Shown piece by piece: positions 51,416 through 61,503 of a DNA stretch of 64,000 bases; the stretch's first letter is position 1, and the number at the start of each line of letters is the position of its first letter. Source of the DNA: Taudactylus pleione. Taxonomy: Eukaryota > Chordata > Amphibia > Anura > Myobatrachidae. Location: the NCBI GenBank assembly GCA_031769625.1, contig JAUIMM010001994.1, forward strand, positions 496,001 through 560,000, in the 5' to 3' direction. A program made the translations under genes and the position numbers. The notes under the pieces were generated by a model that was given only the letters and a program-made list of their open reading frames with translations, was not told the DNA's origin and ran no database searches.

Positions 51416-54187
51416 CTAACTTAAACAAACAATTTCTTTCCATTTCCTATGTTTCCACAACCCCTCTGCATCCTCCCCCCCACCAGCATGCTTATCCCAC
51501 ATATAACATGTGTAAAGTTTCCCCAGTATCATATGAATACATTCCCTTGCATCAATATCATCTCGTCTAAACACATAAATATTCCTAACATCCCACAAAA
51601 CTTCCGAAACACATACCATAATTAGCCACAGCAACCTTTCATTCACACTACCACACGCACCCAGTCCAAACATAGCCACCTTCCATGACATCACCTGAAT
51701 CCCAGACAACTCTTTTATCAAACCACCCAAATCCTTCCACACACGCTGTGCATATGAACAATTCCAAAACAAATGGATCACACTCTCAAAACCTCTACAC
51801 CCTTCCCGTGGACACTCTTCTGACAAAACCAAATGTCTTTTCAACAGCACTTGTCTCACAGACAACACACCATGAAGCTTCATCCATACCACCTCCCTCT
51901 GTCTATTATTCAAACCACTCACATTAATCATCTTCCATGTTCTCACACTATCTGTGGAAGTCAAACCATCAATAAGACAAACCTCCTCACGCCCCTTCAA
52001 CATTTTAATAACATTCTTCCTTTCTCTGAAGTCCTTCACACTCACCCCTAATAAATCAAATTTCCTCACAAACACTTCAATCACACTATACCAATTACAC
52101 ACTCTAAACGCCATTGGCACTGCATTTTCCCTGACACGCCACTTCAAGCCACACATCATCCAACCAGCCATATATTTCATCATATAAGCAGCCTTACTAT
52201 CAATCTCCATCAATCTCAAAACTTGAGCAATATAATTCAACCCAAAATACACTTCTAAATTTGGAAACCTCATACCTCCATTCTGCCACTCTTTCATCAC
52301 ATGTTCACGTTTCAGACGCTCCATCTTACATCCCCAAAAGAAAAGAAACAGCATTCTATTAATCTTCCTCACACCCCGGGAACCTGGCGGAAACACATTT
52401 GCAATATGCAATAACATAGGTAACACCACTGCTTTAATAATTAGAACCTTCCCAAACATAGTCAATTTTCTTAAATTCCAAAAGTTAAGCTTTTTAGCCA
52501 CTTTCCTCCCTACTTCATCCCAACTTTCCTTACCATTCAGACACTCATCAAAAATAACCCCTAACACCTTTATCCCACCTGACACACACTCCATCTGACT
52601 ATCCCTCACACTACTGTCCCCAAACCCTTTCACTTTGGACTTGTCCCAATTAACCTTAAAGGCAGATGCCCCACAAAACAACTGTATTAATAATTTTGCT
52701 CTGTCCAAAGTAACCTTACTTCCACCCACAACAACCACATCATCCATATAAGCTAGTGTTTTCACACATCTCCCATTACTTCCAGGCACCAAAAAACCTC
52801 TAACAACCTTATCCCTACGCAACATACATAACAAAGGCTCAAGCACACAAATGAACATAATAGGAGACAAAGGACAACCCTGACGTACCCCAGACTCAAT
52901 ACTAACATGCTCACTCAAATACCCATTCACCAACAATCTACTACAAGCACCTGCATACAAACATCTAATCTTATTCACAAACTCCCCAGGAAAACCCATC
53001 CGCACCAGAACATTAAACATAAATACATGAGACACTCTATCATATGCTTTTTCGAAATCAAGCGCCATCACATACATCTTCTGCTTTCTTACTAGACAAT
53101 CACCTATCATATCACGCAACAACATTAAATTATCATGCATACGACGTCCTGGGACCGCACATACCTGCTCCTCACCAATCACCTGACTAATAACCACTCT
53201 CATACGACATGCTATCAGCTTTGCAAACAACTTATAATCGGAGTTCAATAGTGTAATAGGCCTCCAATTTGCCAAACACCGCCTATCACCTTTTTTATGA
53301 ATTAAAACAACCACACCTTCTTTCATAGAATCATTCATCTGGCCATTCACAAAAATATAACGCATGACTTCAACCAAATCAACTTTCACAACATCCCACA
53401 TACTCATATAAAATTCAACAGGCAAACCATCCTTACCAGGAGATTTATTCCTCCCCATGCTCTTCAATACATCTTTCACCTCATCCTCAGACATATCATT
53501 CAATAATAAACCACAATCACCCATATTGACTTTTTCACTAACAGCACTCAACACCTCACTCTGCATATCTCCATCACCCACCTTCCATTCATACAATTTC
53601 TTATAAAATTTCTCAACCTCAAACATAACATCTTCCGCACCCACTTCCATACCACGATCATCCAATACCACATCCATAGCCTTAGACCCTCCACATATCT
53701 TTTTGAAAAAAAACCTGCTACATCTTTCATCCTTCTCCATATGTTCAACTTTCGCACTATATATAATCTGTCTACCCCTCTCCTCCAACATCTTATTCAC
53801 CTCAAACCTCACTGCCTTAATATCATCTGCAACCTCTTGCCCCATTTCTCTCATCCTATACAAAAACCACAATCTCTTATTCAACCATTCATACCTATTA
53901 CGCTTGCGCCGAGCCACAATATGGCCACTTCTTCTGAAAAACACACCCACTTTCATCTTCACCCATTCCCACCAATCAAGCACATTCACAAACTCACTTT
54001 TACACATCTGCCATTTAGCATAATTTTTAAAGAAATGTTTTCTAACTTGGTCATCTTCAAGCAACCGTACATTCAGCTTCCACACACCTTTCCCATGCCT
54101 CACACCATTCTTACATTCTACCTTACATATCAGACACTCATGATCAGAGTAAGACACACTCACTTGCACAAAACTAACACACTTCAA
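51416..54187 (-). CDS. LINE ORF2, reverse transcriptase part (frame-shifted from EN)
   Basis: An open frame of 923 codons with no internal stop. It begins at a TTG just after the frameshift, so it is the continuation of ORF2 and not a separate gene; its first ATG is codon 61. Residues 14-16 (SDH) are the last catalytic block of the endonuclease. RT blocks follow: KSPGKDG at 248-254, NWRPI at 307-311, LDFEKAYDRVSH at 376-387, SGVRQGCPLSP at 432-442, and the catalytic AYMDD at 479-483. A CCHC-type motif (C792, C797, H805, C810) near the C terminus matches L1/Tx1 ORF2 proteins. The enzyme copies element RNA into DNA at the nicked target. The YMDD box is unusual, as most LINEs have YADD or FADD. 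The coding strand is poor in C. Confidence 0.9.
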   Translation of the reverse strand: MKCVSFVQVSVSYSDHECLICKVECKNGVRHGKGVWKLNVRLLEDDQVRKHFFKNYAKWQMCKSEFVNVLDWWEWVKMKVGVFFRRSGHIVARRKRNRYEWLNKRLWFLYRMREMGQEVADDIKAVRFEVNKMLEERGRQIIYSAKVEHMEKDERCSRFFFKKICGGSKAMDVVLDDRGMEVGAEDVMFEVEKFYKKLYEWKVGDGDMQSEVLSAVSEKVNMGDCGLLLNDMSEDEVKDVLKSMGRNKSPGKDGLPVEFYMSMWDVVKVDLVEVMRYIFVNGQMNDSMKEGVVVLIHKKGDRRCLANWRPITLLNSDYKLFAKLIACRMRVVISQVIGEEQVCAVPGRRMHDNLMLLRDMIGDCLVRKQKMYVMALDFEKAYDRVSHVFMFNVLVRMGFPGEFVNKIRCLYAGACSRLLVNGYLSEHVSIESGVRQGCPLSPIMFICVLEPLLCMLRRDKVVRGFLVPGSNGRCVKTLAYMDDVVVVGGSKVTLDRAKLLIQLFCGASAFKVNWDKSKVKGFGDSSVRDSQMECVSGGIKVLGVIFDECLNGKESWDEVGRKVAKKLNFWNLRKLTMFGKVLIIKAVVLPMLLHIANVFPPGSRGVRKINRMLFLFFWGCKMERLKREHVMKEWQNGGMRFPNLEVYFGLNYIAQVLRLMEIDSKAAYMMKYMAGWMMCGLKWRVRENAVPMAFRVCNWYSVIEVFVRKFDLLGVSVKDFRERKNVIKMLKGREEVCLIDGLTSTDSVRTWKMINVSGLNNRQREVVWMKLHGVLSVRQVLLKRHLVLSEECPREGCRGFESVIHLFWNCSYAQRVWKDLGGLIKELSGIQVMSWKVAMFGLGACGSVNERLLWLIMVCVSEVLWDVRNIYVFRRDDIDARECIHMILGKLYTCYMWDKHAGGGEDAEGLWKHRKWKEIVCLS

Positions 54188-54807
54188 AACTTTAGTAACA
54201 AAACGTAATCCAAACGAGACTCAATCATTCCTCTATCAGCCTTATAAGTAAATAATGGCTTACCACCAGTACACACACTTGCAGCATCCACTAAATCAAA
54301 ATCCACAATCATTCTTTTTAACATATTACCAGTCACATCCACCTTACTCGTACAAATGCTCTGCCTTCCCTGCACCTCAATTATACAATTCATGTCACCA
54401 ATCAAAATAACAGGTGTTTTACCTGGTAAAAAATATACAATCTTTTCAAACAACTCTTTGCGCTCAATCAAATTAACTGGCGCATAAACATTAATGACCC
54501 TTAATTTAATCCCTCTAAAACAAATATCAACCAAAATGCAACGACCCTGCTCAATAATGACATAGGATTCAAAGGAAATCTCCCTACTCTGGGCTAATAC
54601 CCCCACGCCATCATTTCTATTTAATGCAGAACCAGACCATATTGCAGCACCATGTGGCCATTCATCTTGTTTAGGAGCTTCACATATGCCACACTCCTGT
54701 AAACAAATTAAATCCCCCCCTTTAGCCCTAATATCTTCCAAAATTGCAGCTCTCCTGGCATTGGACTTAAATACCCTTACATTTTGGGAAATTATAGATA
54801 TAGACAT
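54184..54807 (-). CDS. LINE ORF2, AP-like endonuclease part
   Basis: The 5' part of ORF2, 207 codons from ATG at 54807. The open frame extends 10 codons upstream from a GTG, but the ATG sits directly before the conserved start of the endonuclease fold. Motifs: SQN near residue 7-9, LICLQE with catalytic E at 38, VYAP at 107-110, GDMN at 137-140, and SRLDY at 197-201. The frame then hits TGA a few codons before the expected SDH block, which lies in the next frame. The family nicks target DNA to prime reverse transcription. Here the domain is separated from its last histidine block and from the RT, so this copy should give a truncated, inactive product unless frameshifting occurs. The gap to ORF1 is 57 bp. 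Confidence 0.88.
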   Translation of the reverse strand: MSISIISQNVRVFKSNARRAAILEDIRAKGGDLICLQECGICEAPKQDEWPHGAAIWSGSALNRNDGVGVLAQSREISFESYVIIEQGRCILVDICFRGIKLRVINVYAPVNLIERKELFEKIVYFLPGKTPVILIGDMNCIIEVQGRQSICTSKVDVTGNMLKRMIVDFDLVDAASVCTGGKPLFTYKADRGMIESRLDYVLLLKF

Positions 54808-54864
54808 CGCGCCAGGCAAATTATAAGAAAGCAGCACATTACATCATGACTACATTGCCAACAT

Positions 54865-56382
54865 TCATTTCCCACTACATACATCAATAAAGGATTCAAC
54901 ATCACCAGTGCTCAAAAAAGGCTGAGCAGGCGAATCCCCCTGCACACCACCCTCAGTCTGAATACACTGAGCAGGCTGATCAATAGCTTCCATAGGGACT
55001 GTAGCATCAACTGTGCCAGGCAAACACCCAGCAGACTGCATGCCAGTATCTGAGACAGGCTGACCAGCCATCACCACCACCTCCTGGCTGGCTACCTCCA
55101 TATCACCCTCTTCTACTGGCAGGCCTTCAAAACGATTACTTGTAGTTACTGCAACCTTCACATCCAGCCGTGGGCGCTTTAAAGCGCTACCAGTCGCTAC
55201 TCCACGATTCCTATTTACAGAGGTAAAACCATCCAGATCGTCTGAACTCCTAACAGTTGCAGGACTACTTCCACAACCAGACACGGTGTCAAAATCAGAT
55301 TCGGATTCACTCCAATGACATTGCAAGGATGCTGTAGCATTGCTATCAGAAGGACTTGCTGAGGTGTCTGGAAACTCTGCTATGTTAGCAGTGCCACTCA
55401 AAGCAGGAGGGGAGGAACTGACTTGTGAAACAGGGGAGACAACTTGTCCAACAACTGAAGCAGGCACATTGCCTTTCTCAGCCTCCCACACAGTCTTAAA
55501 CCCATATCTTTCCACCATCTCCACTTTAAACTTAAACTGCCTCTCCTGTTCCAGCAGCTCAGCCTCATTAACAGCAGGTGTTTCAGCATTACTCTCACTC
55601 CTGTTAACTATTCCACTCCCAGAATGTGATGGTACATTAAGCTGTTCATGCAGCCTTCTCGTATCCTTAGCCATTTCCTCAGGCCCTTTAGGGCAGCTCC
55701 TCATAACATGACCAGTATCCCCACATATGTCACACTTTCGTGCCTGAGGACATTCTGCAGCTTCATGCCCAGGCAAACCACAGTTTCTGCAACATTTTCC
55801 CACACTGCAATTTTCCTTAGTATGGCCATACTTAAAGCAACTCCTGCAAAAAAAAGGCTGGTCAGGATAAAACAAGTACCCTCTAGCTCCTCCAATATTA
55901 AAGTTCCCAGGAGGGTGCATAACTCCACCAATGCCACTGGGATCCAGTCTCAAGCGTACCCAAAATTTAGTCTTACCGTTAAATATGCCGACATAATTTT
56001 CTAGGCGAATTCCTCCACGAACTGAAGAGCAATACCTGGACAGAAAAGCTCTAATAATGTCTGGCTCCACAAAGGGGTTGTACATGTGCACCGTTAATGG
56101 CCTCTCTGCTCCCATAAATAAAGGCAACACCTCAATTCCATGTAATAAAGGGTCTTTTGCAAAGGTTTTAACCCTCTCAAATGCATTCAGGCAGTTCTCA
56201 GGATGGCAAAAAGTCACATCATAAATCCCAGTTGAAGGAAACTCTTGAATACAGTAAATCTCCTCCTTACTTACCCCAGCCAGACCAACCAAAATTCTGT
56301 CCCATAAAGTACGCAGGGTTCTTCTTTGACCAGTAACCTCCTCAGCATATTTAAAGCGAATGGTATTCTTCAATCCAGACAT
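54865..56382 (-). CDS. LINE ORF1, CCHC zinc-knuckle nucleic-acid-binding protein
   Basis: A 505-codon frame from ATG at 56382. The open frame continues 36 codons upstream to a TTG after a stop, but the first ATG is preferred. Residues 1-175 form a conserved fold (TVHMYNPFVEPDIIRAFLSR near 98-117; GYLFYPDQPFFC near 168-179). Three CX2CX4HX4C knuckles follow at 179-192, 198-211 and 217-230. The remainder (about 250-505) is Ser-, Pro- and acidic-rich and probably disordered. The arrangement resembles proteins annotated as zinc finger CCHC domain-containing protein 3-like in vertebrate genomes, many of which are likely LINE ORF1s. The expected role is binding element RNA in the ribonucleoprotein. 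No stop or frameshift is seen. Confidence 0.88.
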   Translation of the reverse strand: MSGLKNTIRFKYAEEVTGQRRTLRTLWDRILVGLAGVSKEEIYCIQEFPSTGIYDVTFCHPENCLNAFERVKTFAKDPLLHGIEVLPLFMGAERPLTVHMYNPFVEPDIIRAFLSRYCSSVRGGIRLENYVGIFNGKTKFWVRLRLDPSGIGGVMHPPGNFNIGGARGYLFYPDQPFFCRSCFKYGHTKENCSVGKCCRNCGLPGHEAAECPQARKCDICGDTGHVMRSCPKGPEEMAKDTRRLHEQLNVPSHSGSGIVNRSESNAETPAVNEAELLEQERQFKFKVEMVERYGFKTVWEAEKGNVPASVVGQVVSPVSQVSSSPPALSGTANIAEFPDTSASPSDSNATASLQCHWSESESDFDTVSGCGSSPATVRSSDDLDGFTSVNRNRGVATGSALKRPRLDVKVAVTTSNRFEGLPVEEGDMEVASQEVVVMAGQPVSDTGMQSAGCLPGTVDATVPMEAIDQPAQCIQTEGGVQGDSPAQPFLSTGDVESFIDVCSGK

Positions 56383-56538
56383 CCTGGCAGCCTCAAGGAC
56401 TCCAAACAGCAGTAGGCAATCACAAATCAACGTCCCAGGATCCCCTAGCAAGGAGACCCTGATTCCTTCCAACCAGACCAGATGCAGCAATTACACCACA
56501 CCTGGTCCTAGCCAAAATGGCCGAGGATCACATCCTGC
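56383..56538 (-). promoter_or_regulatory. LINE 5' leader
   Basis: About 156 bases between the 5' end of the element and the ORF1 ATG. On the element strand it starts GCAGGATGTGATCC and contains GGCCATTTTGGC, which holds the GCCATTTTG core of a YY1 site, a factor known to position transcription starts in human L1. No TATA box is seen. It should hold the internal promoter, but it is short, so slight 5' truncation cannot be excluded. Confidence 0.55.
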
Positions 56539-56548
56539 TACATGACAT
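56539..56548. repeat. Target-site duplication, right copy
   Basis: TACATGACAT abuts the 5' end of the LINE and is followed by ACAAAAGTAGCC, the normal continuation of the unit. It differs from the left copy by one base (G for C). If that mismatch is an untemplated junction base instead, the duplication is only ACAT. Confidence 0.55.
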
Positions 56549-58501
56549 ACAAAAGTAGCCATGTAACATGTGGAAGAAAGGAACAGAAATCATAACTACC
56601 ATTAGGGGTAGTATAAATCATATGCCATTACAATTAAGGAGACCATTTATTTAAAAAAAATGGCTCCAGGGATCAAGGGTGCTCATGGGTCCCACTAGTA
56701 TTGGTGAAGGGGGACCTGAAGATTCATTTTTTTCCCCTCAATGGGGGCCATTTTGCTCTGAGGGGATGGGGAGAAATGAGGCCTATGCCCCCAGTGCTTG
56801 TTCTACAATCACATGTCAATACAACCTGCTGCTGCACTCACCTGTTTGCACTTTTGCATTTATAAACACTTCATATGATTCATTAAACAACTGATAAGAA
56901 GAGGAATGATCTTTTGGTGTTGCATTGTGTCTCCATGTCTTGTCTCCATTTATCTGCCTCTATTCAGGCCTAATTCTGGGACTAAAGTCAAAGTCCCTGT
57001 AAAGTGGATGTATTTGCGGAGGATTGGCTAATTAAATAATGAATATATTTTATTGTTGTGTTATGATTATCCAACCCCTATGACACTTCTGCAATGCCAT
57101 TTGGAAATTGTTTATCAGGTCTCCTGTTTTTACTTTTTCGCACCATTGCAGGGGCAACCACATGGATACAACTGTTGGAGGCATGAATTGCTCTCCTTTA
57201 CTTCCAACAACTTGGATATTTGTTACATTTCTATATTGAGGCAAAATATGCTAGAGTAGTTCACATTTACTATTCAGAAAATTTCTGTCATTTTTTTGAA
57301 AATATATTTTAGGTGTGTAATGCTTGAATTTTCCTAATTGTTTGACTTTGGACCAGCTGGAGGCATTCATTTTCTCCATTTGCAAGAACAAGCAGTGATA
57401 TGATGCATCTCGAGGTCTTTGTCTCCCTCAAGTGGGCTTCTTCAAGGAAGTGCAATGGTTATAAGCAGCAGTAGATTGTGACATCATAGAAGAATGTTGT
57501 TATATTGGCAGAATCTGCTAGCTGACTGTTTACATTCTAATGCGCCATGATGACTGCATGGCAGCCACTCCTGAACATTCTGTGGACAGTATGAACATTC
57601 CGTAGACTCCTGAACATTCCGTAAACACTGTTAACATTCCAATTAAGGTTCTAGACTGTCTGATTAACTGCCGAGACAAGACATGAAGAAAGAAAGGCTG
57701 CCAGTTGGTTTGTGGATCTGGCAGAGGCTTGCAGGAGGCAGTGCATTCACAAATCATGCACCCAGAGAGAAAGAGAGGGAGGGAAAGAAGTCTGCATATG
57801 TTAAATTGATAACATAGAGATGAATTGAAAAAAAAGTAATAATTCCAAGGCTCTAAATGACATTGAAATCCTCTGCTCTCTTTTGGTAACATTAAATCAA
57901 AGAAATTAAAGTATAGATTAAAAAGGAGAAGGAAAGCATGGGGGAAAATTGAACCAGGCCAAATGAAAAAACATATATAGGAGAAAAGGACACAAATACA
58001 GGGGTGCATCTGCTGTTTGGTTTGGAGTTGCAGTGCTGTCTCCTAGATTCCATGCTCCTAATTTCCTGCTGCAGTTTCTAACTACCAGCCCAAGCTCTGA
58101 CCCAGTGAGCTGACCATACTTGAGAACAAAGCATAAATAATCTTTTTATAAACCACTTTATATCAAGTACCATTATAAATCAATGTATATGTGTTTACAT
58201 TTATAATACTTACCATATGCTAAGCATCATATATTTAATCTTTTAAAGTCAACTAAGTGGGCAAACAGTGCAAATATTACTTCATTTACACTTAAAATGT
58301 ACCAGCTGCAACATAATTTGAATATATGCAAAATATTTTGCAGCTAAACTTTATGCTTATCAATGAAGTAATGTGTGCGCTATCTATCTGCTTAGTTAAC
58401 ATTTAAGCATTGAATTACTGGTGATTAGCATATGATAAGTACTGCAAATTCTAATATATATATATATACATGTATTTATTTTTTATTAAAAAAATTGCTC
58501 T

Positions 58502-61140
58502 CCCTAATTGTAATAGTATATGATTTAAACTACCCATTGTGTTCATCAGCAATTCTCAATGTCTCTCTATGTGAGGTAGCTGCTTGTGTCTGATAAGTAC
58601 CAAATCAGAAGCGCAGCCCCCAAGCTTTGAGACATAAGAGAGCCTGAAGACCCTGAATCTAAGGTGCACCCTGGTGCTCTGTGATGATGGGTCTTTGGCT
58701 TTTGTGGGTTAAAGAGAAATGGTGCTTATTTGCACAGCATGCTTTTACACTCTCCTGGGTGACTGGAGCATACATCTATGGCTTCTGTAAAAAATAGAAA
58801 TAAATATGTGTATATATATATATATATATAGGACCTGTGATTTTCTTGAGGTTGTGGTTATGCACTACAGCGCTGTCTAGAACTAAGGCTTCCCTGTATT
58901 GGATCATGGTAGATTTTTCCACAGTACCAATCAAAACCTATTGGCTGCAGCAGTACAGCTTCATGCCATTAGGCCTGAAGTGACCTATGGGAGTGCTCCA
59001 ATCATTCAAGAAACTGCAAAAATGCACTGGGCACAGGAGCCTCATTTCTCCCCATCAAGTCAGAACCATGAAGCCCATCTTTGACATCCATGGCACCAAA
59101 AGGCTCCTTAGAATACAAGGGTCTGCAGGCTCCCATCCAACACTAGGCTTGGGAACAAACTCCAACTTTATTACATCACATACAAAAGTAGCCATGTAAC
59201 ATGTGGAAGAAAGGAACAGAAATCATAACTACCATTAGGGGTAGTATAAATCATATGCCATTACAATTAAGGAGACCATTTATTTAAAAAAAATGGCTCC
59301 AGGGATCAAGGGTGCTCATGGGTCCCACTAGTATTGGTGAAGGGGGACCTGAAGATTCATTTTTTTCCCCTCAATGGGGGCCATTTTGCTCTGAGGGGAT
59401 GGGGAGAAATGAGGCCTATGCCCCCAGTGCTTGTTCTACAATCACATGTCAATACAACCTGCTGCTGCACTCACCTGTTTGCACTTTTGCATTTATAAAC
59501 ACTTCATATGATTCATTAAACAACTGATAAGAAGAGGAATGATCTTTTGGTGTTGCATTGTGTCTCCATGTCTTGTCTCCATTTATCTGCCTCTATTCAG
59601 GCCTAATTCTGGGACTAAAGTCAAAGTCCCTGTAAAGTGGATGTATTTGCGGAGGATTGGCTAATTAAATAATGAATATATTTTATTGTTGTGTTATGAT
59701 TATCCAACCCCTATGACACTTCTGCAATGCCATTTGGAAATTGTTTATCAGGTCTCCTGTTTTTACTTTTTCGCACCATTGCAGGGGCAACCACATGGAT
59801 ACAACTGTTGGAGGCATGAATTGCTCTCCTTTACTTCCAACAACTTGGATATTTGTTACATTTCTATATTGAGGCAAAATATGCTAGAGTAGTTCACATT
59901 TACTATTCAGAAAATTTCTGTCATTTTTTTGAAAATATATTTTAGGTGTGTAATGCTTGAATTTTCCTAATTGTTTGACTTTGGACCAGCTGGAGGCATT
60001 CATTTTCTCCATTTGCAAGAACAAGCAGTGATATGATGCATCTCGAGGTCTTTGTCTCCCTCAAGTGGGCTTCTTCAAGGAAGTGCAATGGTTATAAGCA
60101 GCAGTAGATTGTGACATCATAGAAGAATGTTGTTATATTGGCAGAATCTGCTAGCTGACTGTTTACATTCTAATGCGCCATGATGACTGCATGGCAGCCA
60201 CTCCTGAACATTCTGTGGACAGTATGAACATTCCGTAGACTCCTGAACATTCCGTAAACACTGTTAACATTCCAATTAAGGTTCTAGACTGTCTGATTAA
60301 CTGCCGAGACAAGACATGAAGAAAGAAAGGCTGCCAGTTGGTTTGTGGATCTGGCAGAGGCTTGCAGGAGGCAGTGCATTCACAAATCATGCACCCAGAG
60401 AGAAAGAGAGGGAGGGAAAGAAGTCTGCATATGTTAAATTGATAACATAGAGATGAATTGAAAAAAAAGTAATAATTCCAAGGCTCTAAATGACATTGAA
60501 ATCCTCTGCTCTCTTTTGGTAACATTAAATCAAAGAAATTAAAGTATAGATTAAAAAGGAGAAGGAAAGCATGGGGGAAAATTGAACCAGGCCAAATGAA
60601 AAAACATATATAGGAGAAAAGGACACAAATACAGGGGTGCATCTGCTGTTTGGTTTGGAGTTGCAGTGCTGTCTCCTAGATTCCATGCTCCTAATTTCCT
60701 GCTGCAGTTTCTAACTACCAGCCCAAGCTCTTACCCAGTGAGCTGACCATACTTGAGAACAAAGCATAAATAATCTTTTTATAAACCACTTTATATCAAG
60801 TACCATTATAAATCAATGTATATGTGTTTACATTTATAATACTTACCATATGCTAAGCATCATATATTTAATCTTTTAAAGTCAACTAAGTGGGCAAACA
60901 GTGCAAATATTACTTCATTTACACTTAAAATGTACCAGCTGCAACATAATTTGAATATATGCAAAATATTTTGCAGCTAAACTTTATGCTTATCAATGAA
61001 GTAATGTGTGCGCTATCTATCTGCTTAGTTAACATTTAAGCATTGAATTACTGGTGATTAGCATATGATAAGTACTGCAAATTCTAATATATATATATAT
61101 ATATATACATGTATTTATTTTTTATTTAAAAAATTGCTCT
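58502..61140 (+). repeat. Array unit 21 (type A)
   Basis: A type A unit with CTTGGGAAC and CATAACTACC, like unit 20. A private G to T gives CTCTTACCCAG near 60731. The first TA tract is short (10 repeats). No gene is seen. Confidence 0.95.
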
Positions 61141-61442
61141 CCCTAATTGTAATAGTATATGATTTAAACTACCCATTGTGTTCATCAGCAATTCTCAATG
61201 TCTCTCTATGTGAGGTAGCTGCTTGTGTCTGATAAGTACCAAATCAGAAGCGCAGCCCCCAAGCTTTGAGACATAAGAGAGCCTGAAGACCCTGAATCTA
61301 AGGTGCACCCTGGTGCTCTGTGATGATGGGTCTTTGGCTTTTGTGGGTTAAAGAGAAATGGTGCTTATTTGCACAGCATGCTTTTACACTCTCCTGGGTG
61401 ACTGGAGCATACATCTATGGCTTCTGTAAAAAATAGAAATAA

Positions 61443-61503
<61 letters not shown>

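Larger units (their letters stand above)
51102..56538 (-). mobile_element. LINE, L1 superfamily, Tx1-like, near full length
   Basis: A non-LTR retrotransposon of about 5.4 kb on the minus strand, with (in element order) a short 5' leader, ORF1 with three CCHC knuckles, ORF2 with AP-like endonuclease, reverse transcriptase and C-terminal CCHC motif, a 3' UTR of about 300 bp and a poly(A) tail. No long terminal repeats are present. The RT motif set (NWRPITLLN, SGVRQGCPLSP) plus a zinc-knuckle ORF1 fits the Tx1 branch rather than mammalian L1, whose ORF1 is a coiled-coil/RRM protein. Many Tx1 elements are target-specific; this one occurs in 1 of 22 units. Two long open frames and a nearly intact duplication suggest a young insertion. 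The clade call is from motif recognition, not a tree. Confidence 0.9.
50404..58501 (+). repeat. Array unit 20 (type A), split by a LINE
   Basis: This unit is broken after its TTATTACATCACA by the LINE and resumes at 56545 with ACATACAAAAG. With the element and one copy of the duplicated target removed, it is about 2651 bp, a normal unit. CATAACTACC on the right flank and CTTGGGAAC on the left both fit its neighbours 19 and 21, so the insertion did not rearrange the array. The first TA tract has 18 repeats. Confidence 0.95.

Noticed and set aside
51685..54208. Plus-strand reading frames inside the LINE
   Set aside because: They are shadows opposite the minus-strand RT and endonuclease, Thr/Pro/His/Asn-rich from the complement's low C content, with no domain.
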